The notes beneath the pieces are model-generated. The model had not been told where the DNA came from. It did no database searches and worked only from the letters and a program-made list of their open reading frames with translations. From Acidithiobacillus sp. (lineage in GTDB: Bacteria; Pseudomonadota; Gammaproteobacteria; Acidithiobacillales; Acidithiobacillaceae): a stretch of 48,616 nt of DNA. The translations under genes were made by a program, and so were the position numbers. Location: NCBI GenBank assembly GCA_028065135.1, contig JAPTWR010000137.1:1-48616 (forward strand). The letters run 5' to 3'. How positions within the stretch are numbered: position 1 is the first letter of the stretch; every line of letters starts with the position of its first letter. Positions 32,918 through 40,915 of this stretch are shown piece after piece.

Positions 32918-33384
32918 CTGTGAAAACGGCCAACGCGAATCGCTGGCGACCCCTGGAAAAATACGCGAAATTCCAGGCGGCGCAGGCGGCGCAACGCGCC
33001 GCCGAGCAACAGCGTCGATGGTCTGCCGCCGCGCAGCAGCAGGAAGCCATCGACGAATACGCGCAGCAACTCAGCGCCAAAGGCAACACATGGATGGCCG
33101 CTGACGCAGGCTGTCAGGCATTTCTACTGGGCGGCGTGCAGAAATTTTATGACACCATCCAGGCCGTATCGCAATCGCAGCGGTCCAGGCTGGACAATTT
33201 GCTGGAAACACGGGACGCAGCGCTGGACAGTCTGCGGTCCGCCGACGCGCACCGGCGCAGGATCGCCGCCATCGCGGATCGGCACGATCGCACCAAAAAA
33301 CAGGCGGAACAAAGGGCCGAACGGCGTCTTGATGATGATCTACGCGCCGTGCGACCGGCTTCGCTGGATGTGGAAAACCGATGA
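32914..33384 (+). CDS. fliJ: Flagellar export chaperone FliJ
   Basis: Coiled-coil protein of 156 residues, very rich in Ala, Gln, Arg and Asp. Two long helices are predicted (KYAKFQAAQAAQRAAEQQRR... and RSRLDNLLETRDAALDSL...). Length, helical content and the place directly after fliI identify it as the central stalk of the export ATPase, although primary sequence conservation is low as in all FliJ. It starts at the ATG overlapping the fliI stop and overlaps the following fliQ-type gene by four bases. Confidence 0.85.
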   Translation: MTVKTANANRWRPLEKYAKFQAAQAAQRAAEQQRRWSAAAQQQEAIDEYAQQLSAKGNTWMAADAGCQAFLLGGVQKFYDTIQAVSQSQRSRLDNLLETRDAALDSLRSADAHRRRIAAIADRHDRTKKQAEQRAERRLDDDLRAVRPASLDVENR

Positions 33385-33638
33385 CGGCGGGGAATGGCAT
33401 GACGCTGCTGCAGGGCGCGCTTGAAATGATATTGATGGCTTTCGCGCCCATTGCCTTTGGCACGGTGGCCGTAGGGCTGGTCGTGACGCTGCTGCAATCC
33501 TGGTTGCACTGGAACGATGTTTCCCTCTCCTTTGTCCCAAAACTGCTGCTGGTCATGGGCATTCTGGTTCTTGGCTGGTGGGCGTTCGTGCAGGATTTCA
33601 CGCACTGGTTCCATATGTTGTCCCGGCTCGTGGTGTAG
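33381..33638 (+). CDS. Export-gate protein FliQ, copy 2
   Basis: An 85-residue two-helix membrane protein: AFAPIAFGTVAVGLVVTLLQ, loop SWLHWNDVSLSFVPK, then LLLVMGILVLGWWAFVQDF. The loop with (L/I)SxxFVPK is the FliQ signature, and the length matches FliQ (about 89). It lies between fliJ and fliR, translationally coupled to fliJ (ATGA). It is clearly different in sequence from copy 1 at 28537, so it is not a recent duplication. Which copy serves the gate, or whether both do, is unknown. Confidence 0.85.
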   Translation: MTAGNGMTLLQGALEMILMAFAPIAFGTVAVGLVVTLLQSWLHWNDVSLSFVPKLLLVMGILVLGWWAFVQDFTHWFHMLSRLVV

Positions 33639-33646
33639 AGGCGCCA

Positions 33647-34426
33647 TTGTCCGCGGCGGTCGGCATCATCACATTCACCCAAGCTCAGGCAAACCACCTG
33701 TTGGAGCTGGTGGTTTGGCCCGCGACGCGGATTCTGGCGTTCATCGCGGTGGCGCCGCTGTTTTCCAACGGCTGGTTGCCCACCTTATGGCGGTTGGGGT
33801 TCGGGTTAGCCTGCGCCTGGTCCATCATCCCGGACTTGCCGCCGACGATCCCGTGGCCCGGCATGGGGGGGGGGGTGGTGGTGCTCTTGGCGCAGGTGGT
33901 GACGGGATTGTCTATCGGATTCCTGTTCCGTTTTCTGGTGGGCATCTTCGAGTTCGCCGCCGGATGGATCGCCCTGACCATGGGATTAGGGTTCGCTACA
34001 ACCATCTCTTCGCAATATGGTGAACAAAGCAGCACCTTGAGCGAGATTTTCAAGTACGGCGTGGTGTTCCTGCTGATCGCCGATGGCGGAATCATGGGTA
34101 TGCTGCATGTGCTGTCGGAAAGTTTCCAGGTCATTCCCATCGGGGTGTTCTGGCCGCACTGGAACTGGTTGCGCTTGGCGGATTTCGGTCAGGTTCTCTT
34201 TACCGAAGGAGTACTTATTGCCATGCCAGTGGTGCTGATGCTGCTGGTCGTCAATGTGGGCATGGCGATCATCGCCCGCGTTGCCCCCCAGATCAACCTG
34301 TTCGCTATCGGCTTTCCCATCATGATTTTGGTGGGGCTGGCGGGGACTTACGTGCTCGTGCCCTACCTGCCGCGCATGGTGTCCCATCTGTTTCTGCTGT
34401 TGACTACGAACGTTCTGCCGGGCTGA
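33647..34426 (+). CDS. fliR: Flagellar export-gate protein FliR (TTG start)
   Basis: Inner-membrane gate protein, 259 residues from the TTG at 33647, which has GAGG five bases upstream. An earlier frame opening lies inside the preceding gene. Six membrane segments are predicted. Family features are FIAVAPLFSNGWLPTLWRLGFGLA near the start, FEFAAGWIALTMGLGFATTISSQYG in the middle, and APQINLFAIGFPIMILVGL in the C-terminal half. It directly follows fliQ copy 2 and precedes flhB. Confidence 0.9.
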   Translation: MSAAVGIITFTQAQANHLLELVVWPATRILAFIAVAPLFSNGWLPTLWRLGFGLACAWSIIPDLPPTIPWPGMGGGVVVLLAQVVTGLSIGFLFRFLVGIFEFAAGWIALTMGLGFATTISSQYGEQSSTLSEIFKYGVVFLLIADGGIMGMLHVLSESFQVIPIGVFWPHWNWLRLADFGQVLFTEGVLIAMPVVLMLLVVNVGMAIIARVAPQINLFAIGFPIMILVGLAGTYVLVPYLPRMVSHLFLLLTTNVLPG

Positions 34427-34429
34427 GGC

Positions 34430-35608
34430 ATGGCCGAACAGGAAGATCGCACAGAGGAGGCGTCCCGTAAGAAACTGGAAGACGCGAAGAAAAAGGGTGA
34501 CGTACCGCGTTCCGCGGATTTTACGGCGGCGTGGGTGGTTTTTGGCGCGGCGGCTATCTTGTTGAAATTATCCGCCTGGTGGGGAGCCAGCTTGTTCCGC
34601 AACATGGTGACCGCCCTGTCTTTTTCCTCCGGGCGGCAGGACCTGCTGCGAAGCGGGGACCTGGTTCACGTTGCGATGCGGGATGTCTCCACGGCTTTAT
34701 GGATATTCGTGCTGTTAGGCGTTTTGCTGACCGGCATCGCGGTGGCCGGCACTTTGAGCGTGGGCGGTTGGGTCTGGTCTCCTGAAAAAACCTGGGACTG
34801 GAAACGCCTGTCCCTGTTGCAGGGGCTGAAAAGACCGTTCACCCGCAAGGGCGTTTCGGTGCTCTGGGAGGATCTGGTAAAAACGGCGGCGCTGGGTGCT
34901 GCCATGTTCGTGGTGTTGTGGGCGCAAAAAGGGCAATGGTTTCACCTGCTGCGCGCCACGCCATCCCAGGCTATTCCCCAGGGGTTATCCTATCTTTCTG
35001 CCGATTTTCTGGTGTTTTCTGGATTGTTACTGCTGCCTGGTGTCATCGATTTGTTTCTTCAGCGCCGCTTTTTCATCGAGAGTCAGAAGATGTCCCGTCA
35101 GGAAGTGCGGGACGAGCACAGGGAGATGGACGGCAATCAGCAGGTGAAAGGCAAGATACGCGCATTGCGCCGCAAAATGTCCAGACTCCGCATGATGAAG
35201 GCGGTGGAAACCGCCACGGTGGTGCTCACCAACCCGGAGCACTTCTCGGTGGCGATACTGTTTACAGAGGAAATGTCCGCGCCATTGCTGGTCGCCAAGG
35301 GGCTGGACGCGGTGGCCTTCCGCATTCGGGATGTGGCTGGCAAACATGGAGTGCCCGTTCTGGAGGCTCCCGCCGTGGCACGGTCGTTGCATAAACACTG
35401 TGAAATTGGGGAACCCATTCCTCCCGGGCTGTACGAGGCCGTAGCCATCGTGCTGGCCTACATCGACCACCTGGATCGGGCGAAAGTGGGACTCGCGCCC
35501 ATGCCGAAGGATTGGCGGGATTTGGGGCTTGGGCGGACACTCGGCGTCGATTTCGAGGCAGCGTCCATCAGGGATTCAACGGAACAGGGAGCAGGTGAGA
35601 CGATTTGA
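34430..35608 (+). CDS. flhB: Export specificity switch protein FlhB (NPEH variant)
   Basis: Membrane protein of 392 residues whose cytoplasmic domain self-cleaves to switch export from hook to filament. The N-terminus (EDRTEEASRKKLEDAKKKGDVPRSADF) is typical, followed by four membrane helices. The cleavage motif reads N268-P269-E270-H271 instead of the usual NPTH. The scissile Asn-Pro and the histidine are kept. The C-terminal tail continues with the standard LEAPAVARSLHKHCEIGEPIPPGLYEAVAIVLAYI. It starts three bases after fliR and overlaps flhA by four bases (TTGA). Confidence 0.94.
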   Translation: MAEQEDRTEEASRKKLEDAKKKGDVPRSADFTAAWVVFGAAAILLKLSAWWGASLFRNMVTALSFSSGRQDLLRSGDLVHVAMRDVSTALWIFVLLGVLLTGIAVAGTLSVGGWVWSPEKTWDWKRLSLLQGLKRPFTRKGVSVLWEDLVKTAALGAAMFVVLWAQKGQWFHLLRATPSQAIPQGLSYLSADFLVFSGLLLLPGVIDLFLQRRFFIESQKMSRQEVRDEHREMDGNQQVKGKIRALRRKMSRLRMMKAVETATVVLTNPEHFSVAILFTEEMSAPLLVAKGLDAVAFRIRDVAGKHGVPVLEAPAVARSLHKHCEIGEPIPPGLYEAVAIVLAYIDHLDRAKVGLAPMPKDWRDLGLGRTLGVDFEAASIRDSTEQGAGETI

Positions 35609-37713
35609 GCGTAGCGGCAGAGCAAATGACTGGGGCAGCGAAAAGCCGCTGGTCCGGGTATCAGGCACTGATGGGGCCGGTGGTGCTCGTCATGATTCTG
35701 GCTATGATCGTCGTGCCGTTGCCTCCGGTTCTGCTGGACGTTCTGTTCACCTTCAACATCACTTTCGCGCTGCTGGTACTCTTCGCGGCATTTTATACTC
35801 GTAAACCCCTAGATTTCTCGGCATTTCCCACGGTTCTGCTGATCGCCACTCTCTTGCGTCTTGCGCTGAATGTGGCGGCGGCACGGGTCATCCTGCTGCA
35901 CGGTTATCGTGGAGATCAGGCAGCCGGCGTGGTGATCGAAAGTTTTGGACGCTTCGTGGTGGGCGGCAACTATGTGGTGGGCATTGTGGTGTTCGCCATC
36001 CTGGTCATCATCAATTTCGTGGTGATCACCAAGGGCTCCACCCGCATCGCCGAAGTGACCGCACGCTTCTCGCTGGACGCCATGCCCGGCAAGCAGATGG
36101 CCATCGACGCCGATCTGAATGCCGGCATCATCAATCAGGAACAGGCAAAAAGACGCCGAGAAGTGGTCGCCGCCGAATCGGACTTTTACGGCAGCATGGA
36201 TGGCGCCTCGAAGTTCGTGCGCGGCGACGCCGTGGCCGCCATTCTAATCATAATGATCAACCTGGTCGGCGGACTCGTGGTCGGAGTGTTTCAACATGGC
36301 ATGAGTCTGTCAAATGCCGCGCACACCTACACCTTGCTGTCCATCGGCGATGGACTGGTGGCCCAGATTCCTTCCCTGGTGATCTCCATTGCGGCGGGCA
36401 TCCTGGTAAGCCGGGGTGGCGAAGACGCGGAAATGGGGCACTTGGTTAGCAAACAGTTGTTCATCGGAAACCGGCATGGCCTGCTGGTGACCGCCATCAT
36501 TTTGGGTGTCACCGGGATCATTCCGGGAATGCCGCATTGGGCGTTTCTCATATACGCGCTGCTGACCTCGGCGTTATGGTTTGTTCTCAACGGCCAGCAC
36601 CGGCGCGCGATTCTGGAAGCTGCCGCTCCCACTACCCCATTGCCATCCCAGGATGCGGCGGACGCTGTGATCGATACCCGTATCCTGCGTCCGGTCGAAG
36701 CCATCGGGTTGGCCATCGGTTATCAGATCATTCCAATGATGCAGGCGGACGGCGAATTGCAGAAGCGGCTCAATCTGTTGCGCCGCCGCATCTCCGAATC
36801 CGCAGGTTTCCTGTTACCCGCTATCCACGTCCATGACGACCTGACCCTGCGTCCTGGCGGATACCGCATCGAAATCCACGGGGTGGAGGAGGCCCGCGGT
36901 GAGATTCATGCAGATCTGCTCCTGGCGGTATCTTCCGGTGCCGATGTCCCGCCCATCGAGGGCATCCACGCCCTTGACCCGGTCTATGGCGCGTCCGCCT
37001 ACTGGATTGGACGGGAACGGTCCGATGATGCCGAACTTTTGGGGTACACAGTCATCGACGCACCAACGGTGGTGACCACACATTTGCACGAAGTGTTGCA
37101 ACAACACATGGCGGAAGTCTTTGGGTTGCGCCAGACTCAGGAATTGCTGGATCTGGCCGGGCAACGGGACGGCAAACTTCTGGAGGCTGTGGTGCCTCGC
37201 ATAGCAACGGCGCCAAAACTAGCCAAGGTCTTTCGGGAACTGGTTATGGAGAAGGTCTCCCTGCGGGACATGCCCGCCATCCTGGAAAGCCTCGCCGAGG
37301 ATGGGCGGGAAGGAATGCACACTGGGCAAATGGTGGAGGTCATTCGACGCCGCCTAGGCCGCCAGATCGTTCAAAGCGTTGCACCGGAGGATGGCGCGCA
37401 GTCCGGCCTGGTGCAGACCGCAGTGCTTGGCCAAAATCTGGAGCAAGTGCTGATCACCGCCGTACAGACGGCGCAGGGCGCGGGAACGCAGCCCGCGCTG
37501 GAGCCATCCGTCCTGCTGCATCTATCGCAGTCCGTCCGTCAGGCGGCCAAGAACATGGAAGGACAATCCATCCAGCCCCTGTTGATGGTGCGCGATGCCA
37601 TTCGCTATCCGCTATCGGTATGGCTACGTTCGGCGGGGCTGTTTGTACCGGTGATTGCGTTCTCCGAAATGCCCGGCGACCGCCAAGTGAAGAGCGTCAT
37701 GGAAATCAATTAA
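35605..37713 (+). CDS. flhA: Flagellar export-gate protein FlhA (TTG start)
   Basis: Export gate component of 702 residues. The membrane half has eight predicted helices with the FHIPEP signature (LLRLALNVAAARVIL; VVITKGSTRIAEVTARFSLDAMPGKQMAIDADLNAGII). The cytoplasmic half docks chaperone-substrate complexes. The start is a TTG with AGGTGAG upstream, overlapping the flhB stop. An in-frame ATG lies seven codons later. flhF and flhG, which often follow flhA, are absent here. fliL starts 21 bases after the stop. Confidence 0.95.
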   Translation: MSVAAEQMTGAAKSRWSGYQALMGPVVLVMILAMIVVPLPPVLLDVLFTFNITFALLVLFAAFYTRKPLDFSAFPTVLLIATLLRLALNVAAARVILLHGYRGDQAAGVVIESFGRFVVGGNYVVGIVVFAILVIINFVVITKGSTRIAEVTARFSLDAMPGKQMAIDADLNAGIINQEQAKRRREVVAAESDFYGSMDGASKFVRGDAVAAILIIMINLVGGLVVGVFQHGMSLSNAAHTYTLLSIGDGLVAQIPSLVISIAAGILVSRGGEDAEMGHLVSKQLFIGNRHGLLVTAIILGVTGIIPGMPHWAFLIYALLTSALWFVLNGQHRRAILEAAAPTTPLPSQDAADAVIDTRILRPVEAIGLAIGYQIIPMMQADGELQKRLNLLRRRISESAGFLLPAIHVHDDLTLRPGGYRIEIHGVEEARGEIHADLLLAVSSGADVPPIEGIHALDPVYGASAYWIGRERSDDAELLGYTVIDAPTVVTTHLHEVLQQHMAEVFGLRQTQELLDLAGQRDGKLLEAVVPRIATAPKLAKVFRELVMEKVSLRDMPAILESLAEDGREGMHTGQMVEVIRRRLGRQIVQSVAPEDGAQSGLVQTAVLGQNLEQVLITAVQTAQGAGTQPALEPSVLLHLSQSVRQAAKNMEGQSIQPLLMVRDAIRYPLSVWLRSAGLFVPVIAFSEMPGDRQVKSVMEIN

Positions 37714-37734
37714 ACGGTAACGAAGGAGATCGGC

Positions 37735-38172
37735 GTGAAGGCAAATAAATGGTGGGTCTTGGCGGCTGTGCTGCTGCTGTCGAGCGGCGCAGGCGCAGGC
37801 GCATGGTGGTGGCTGAACATTCGCCACGCGCCCGCAGTGAAAACCCCGTTACTCACCAGCGAAATCCCCCTGCCGACATTCACCTTGTCGGTCGCCAAAA
37901 AGGGCGGGATGACCGGATACTTGGTTCTGGGCATGACGGTGGCGGTGAAAGGTCGGCATGCGTTGCCGAAAGCCTGGCTGAGAAGTCACGATCCGCAGAT
38001 CCGGGCGGCGGTACTGTCCTCCCTGCTGGACCTGCCTGACATCAACCAGATGAACACTAGCAAGGCAGTGCGCGGCAAGATCAGGATGGCTGTATCGGCA
38101 GACATGACACGCGTTCTGTCGCCGGGATTCCAGGTCGCCAGCGTGTACATCACTAAGCTTATCGTTCAATAA
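37735..38172 (+). CDS. fliL: Flagellar basal-body/stator-associated protein FliL
   Basis: Single-pass membrane protein of 145 residues. One N-terminal transmembrane helix (WWVLAAVLLLSSGAGAGAWWW) precedes a periplasmic stomatin-like domain (GYLVLGMTVAV...) ending with VASVYITKLIVQ, the usual FliL finish. The GTG start has a strong AAGGAGAT. It sits immediately before the stator genes, fitting its known role of surrounding the stator. Confidence 0.85.
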   Translation: MKANKWWVLAAVLLLSSGAGAGAWWWLNIRHAPAVKTPLLTSEIPLPTFTLSVAKKGGMTGYLVLGMTVAVKGRHALPKAWLRSHDPQIRAAVLSSLLDLPDINQMNTSKAVRGKIRMAVSADMTRVLSPGFQVASVYITKLIVQ

Positions 38173-38191
38173 ACACAAAGAGTATCCATAG

Positions 38192-39076
38192 ATGGCGACA
38201 GAACAGCAGATCGGCGAAGAAATGCCCGCTAACGGGCAACCAGGGACGATCAAAAGAAAGCTCGATATCCTATATCCTGCAGGACTCGTGGGTGGCGTTA
38301 TGGCCCTGGTGGGTGCTGCGCTGGTTGACGGCACCAGCCCAGTTTCCTTTCTGAATCTCGCTGCGCTCGTAATTGTTTTGGGAGGGACCTCAAGCGCAAC
38401 GATCGTCCAACACCCACTCCATGTGGTGAAACGGGCATTCGCCATGCTGCTCTGGGCCATCAAGCCGCCCCACTACGACCCAGCCGCATTTATTCAGGAA
38501 ATAGTCGGATGGGCACACAAGGCCCGGCGCAACGGACTCCTTTCCCTTGATGCGCTCATTGACGATGTGGAAGACCCGTTCATGTGCAAGGGGCTACAGA
38601 TGGCGGTGGATGGATTGGATACGCCCGCCATTCTGCGAACCATGCGGTTGCGCCTGCACACCCAGACGGAACTAGATACCACGGCTGCGGGCCTGTTTGA
38701 GGCGGCTGGAGGTTATGCGCCCACCTTTGGCATCATGGGTGCCGTGACTGGTCTAATCGAAGTCATGCATCATCTTAGTCACCCGTCCCAACTGGGTACC
38801 GGCATTGCGGCCGCTTTCGTGTCCACGGTCTACGGCCTTGTGCTTGCCAACGTTTTCTGCATTCCTACCGCCAACCGTCTGCGCACTGTTATCGCCGAAC
38901 AACTGGTGGCGCGCAACGTATTCCTCGATGGACTGGCTGGCATTGTCCACGGTACCAATACCACTGAACTTCAGGATTTGCTGGAAAGTTACTATTTATC
39001 GAATAAAGCATCCAAAACGGACGACATCGCGGACACCGCAAGCCGGGCCGCAAGCGATGAATTGTCTGCGACATGA
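38192..39076 (+). CDS. motA: Stator protein MotA (MotC/PomA type)
   Basis: Ion-channel subunit of 294 residues with four membrane helices and a large cytoplasmic loop. LAALVIVLGGTSSATIVQHPL, the conserved GLFEAAGGYAPTFGIMGAVTGLI, and GIAAAFVSTVYGLVLANVFCIPTANRL contain the functional prolines of the family. The helix patterns resemble Pseudomonas MotC more than E. coli MotA. It overlaps motB by four bases. No strong ribosome site is visible at the ATG. Confidence 0.92.
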   Translation: MATEQQIGEEMPANGQPGTIKRKLDILYPAGLVGGVMALVGAALVDGTSPVSFLNLAALVIVLGGTSSATIVQHPLHVVKRAFAMLLWAIKPPHYDPAAFIQEIVGWAHKARRNGLLSLDALIDDVEDPFMCKGLQMAVDGLDTPAILRTMRLRLHTQTELDTTAAGLFEAAGGYAPTFGIMGAVTGLIEVMHHLSHPSQLGTGIAAAFVSTVYGLVLANVFCIPTANRLRTVIAEQLVARNVFLDGLAGIVHGTNTTELQDLLESYYLSNKASKTDDIADTASRAASDELSAT

Positions 39077-39894
39077 GCAAGAAGGATGACCTGGAAGCCC
39101 TGGAGCAGCAACAGAAGAAAAGCCAGGAGAATGCTGCCGGCAATGAACGCTGGCTTATCTCCTATGCGGATTTTGTAACCTTGCTGCTCGCGTTTTTCAT
39201 CGTCATGTTTGCCGTTTCCCAAGTGAATAAAGCCAAGGTGGAGGGGTTCGAGAAATCCATGAGGATGGCTTTTGGCGGAAAACCTCCGGTGACGCGGACG
39301 GCGCCGCCGCAGGCGGATGAACCATTCCGCCACCTGCCATCTCCCGTGCCTCTTGTTGCGGTACCGCCAGCCATGGCGCAGGCCATTCGCGAACAGGAGC
39401 AGGTAATGGCGCACATGCGCGTTCAATTGCGCAGGGCGTTGGCACCTTTGATTCGCAAGGGGGTAATTCATGTGGTAAAGACGCCGACTGGCACGAAAAT
39501 CCGCATTAACGCCAACGTGCTTTTTCGTAGTGGTAGTGCCCGACTACAGCCCAAGGCGCTACGTATCGTGGATGTCGTGGGACTGGTGCTGAAAAAGTTT
39601 CCCTATCACATCGCGATTGAAGGATTCACCAATCGGATACCTATTCGTACACGCAAATACCCTTCCAACTGGTACCTGTCGTCCGCGCGGTCGCTTTCCG
39701 TTCTGGCCCGGTTCTTGCTTGATGGCGTCCGTCCCGATCTGCTCAAAGCGGTCGGATTCGGCGCAACACATCCGGCGGTGCCTTATACGCCGGAGCATAT
39801 TCAAAATGCTCTGCGGGAAAACCGGCGGGTGACCATTTTCGTGGAGGGTGATGCCCGCGTCATCATGACGCAGATTGCCCGGATGATTCATTAA
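39073..39894 (+). CDS. motB: Stator protein MotB (MotD type)
   Basis: Peptidoglycan-anchored stator subunit of 273 residues. The single transmembrane helix carries the ion-binding aspartate D33 in [28 protein letters not shown], closest to MotD-type proteins and to the H+ form (inference). The C-terminal OmpA-like domain ([28 protein letters not shown]) binds the cell wall. Immediately followed by cheY. Confidence 0.93.
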   Translation: MSKKDDLEALEQQQKKSQENAAGNERWLISYADFVTLLLAFFIVMFAVSQVNKAKVEGFEKSMRMAFGGKPPVTRTAPPQADEPFRHLPSPVPLVAVPPAMAQAIREQEQVMAHMRVQLRRALAPLIRKGVIHVVKTPTGTKIRINANVLFRSGSARLQPKALRIVDVVGLVLKKFPYHIAIEGFTNRIPIRTRKYPSNWYLSSARSLSVLARFLLDGVRPDLLKAVGFGATHPAVPYTPEHIQNALRENRRVTIFVEGDARVIMTQIARMIH

Positions 39895-39904
39895 GGAGCA
39901 TGCA

Positions 39905-40300
39905 TTGAGCATAGATACGTCCCTCAAATATCTGGTGGTCGACGATTTCGCCACCATGCGCAAAGTGATACGCAGCAGCCTGCGGGAATTGGGCATAGAG
40001 CAGATTGACGAGGCAGAAGACGGGCAGATGGCCTTGGCCACTCTCAAAAATGGCGGTTTCGGGTTCGTGGTTTCAGACTGGAACATGCCCAACATGCAGG
40101 GCATCGACCTGCTCCGCGCCATCCGCACCGATCCCGCACTGAGCCATCTGCCCGTCCTGCTCGTAACCGCCGAAAACAAGCGCGAGAATATTCTAGAGGC
40201 GGCACAGGCAGGGGTGAACGGGTACATCGTCAAACCCTTCACCACGAATACCCTAAAAGAAAAGCTGGAGGCGATTTTCACCCGCCTGCAGGCTTCCTGA
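39905..40300 (+). CDS. cheY: Chemotaxis response regulator CheY (TTG start)
   Basis: Single-domain receiver of 131 residues that carries the phosphoryl group from CheA to FliM. The acid pair D13-D14, phospho-acceptor D58 in [12 protein letters not shown], the switch threonine in LLVTAENKR, and the lysine in YIVKPF are all present. TTG start at 39905 with AAGGAG upstream. It overlaps cheZ by one base. Confidence 0.95.
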   Translation: MSIDTSLKYLVVDDFATMRKVIRSSLRELGIEQIDEAEDGQMALATLKNGGFGFVVSDWNMPNMQGIDLLRAIRTDPALSHLPVLLVTAENKRENILEAAQAGVNGYIVKPFTTNTLKEKLEAIFTRLQAS

Positions 40301-40911
40301 TGCAGAAACGGGAGAAGCGAACGATGCCGGAACAGTCGATTCACCAGCCAGAGAACCCATCCACCAGCGCAGAGGTCAGCATGGAAACAACTTCTGAAGC
40401 CGGTGAGGCAATCCGGAGCAAGACGGCTTTTGCCCTGAAAGAGGTGGATCTGCTGATGCGGGAAGGGTTGCGCCGCATCGCCAGCGCCCATACGGATTTT
40501 CCGGAGGCGAAACATCCATTGGAAGAGGCGCTGCGCCTGAGTGAGGAACAGGCCATGAGCACCCTGGATGCGGTGGATGCGGGCCGCACCGCGATACGGG
40601 AAATCCGCGCGATGGATAACGCATTCATCGACGGGCCATTGGAACGCATCGACGAAGCCTTCTCGGTCATCCTTCTCGGGCAACAGGGGCAGGATCTGGC
40701 GGGGCAACGGCTCAAAAAGGCCATGGCGTTGATGACCGCCGTTCAGGACCGCGTGTCCGCCGTGCTGCGCGGTATCCCGCTGGATGACGACGACGTCTGT
40801 TCGCCACCCACCGCGCGCGCATCGTCGGGGAACGTCGTTACCGAGCGTGCAGATGAGGCGACCATGGCGCAGTCTGATGTCGACGATCTTCTTGCCGAAC
40901 TGGGGATATAA
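40300..40911 (+). CDS. cheZ: CheY phosphatase CheZ
   Basis: Phosphatase of 203 residues that removes phosphate from CheY-P. The long helical hairpin ends in the catalytic QQGQDLAGQRLKKAMALM region, where the glutamine in QDL is the catalytic type. The C-terminal AQSDVDDLLAELGI is the CheY-tethering helix. The ATG at 40300 overlaps the cheY stop. A second in-frame ATG at 40324 could be used. CheZ is limited to proteobacteria of the beta/gamma type and some relatives, which helps place the organism. Confidence 0.92.
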   Translation: MQKREKRTMPEQSIHQPENPSTSAEVSMETTSEAGEAIRSKTAFALKEVDLLMREGLRRIASAHTDFPEAKHPLEEALRLSEEQAMSTLDAVDAGRTAIREIRAMDNAFIDGPLERIDEAFSVILLGQQGQDLAGQRLKKAMALMTAVQDRVSAVLRGIPLDDDDVCSPPTARASSGNVVTERADEATMAQSDVDDLLAELGI

Positions 40912-40915
40912 ACGC

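Noticed and set aside
26326..33850. Runs of G/C or repeated codons as simple-sequence phase-variation tracts (e.g. G-run near 33866)
   Set aside because: The G8-type run inside fliR could slip, but the reading frame is intact and no second frame feature suggests programmed switching; single case only.
40784..40915. Extension of cheA upstream into cheZ
   Set aside because: The CheA HPt domain begins normally at the ATG at 40916; the upstream frame is only cheZ read out of frame.
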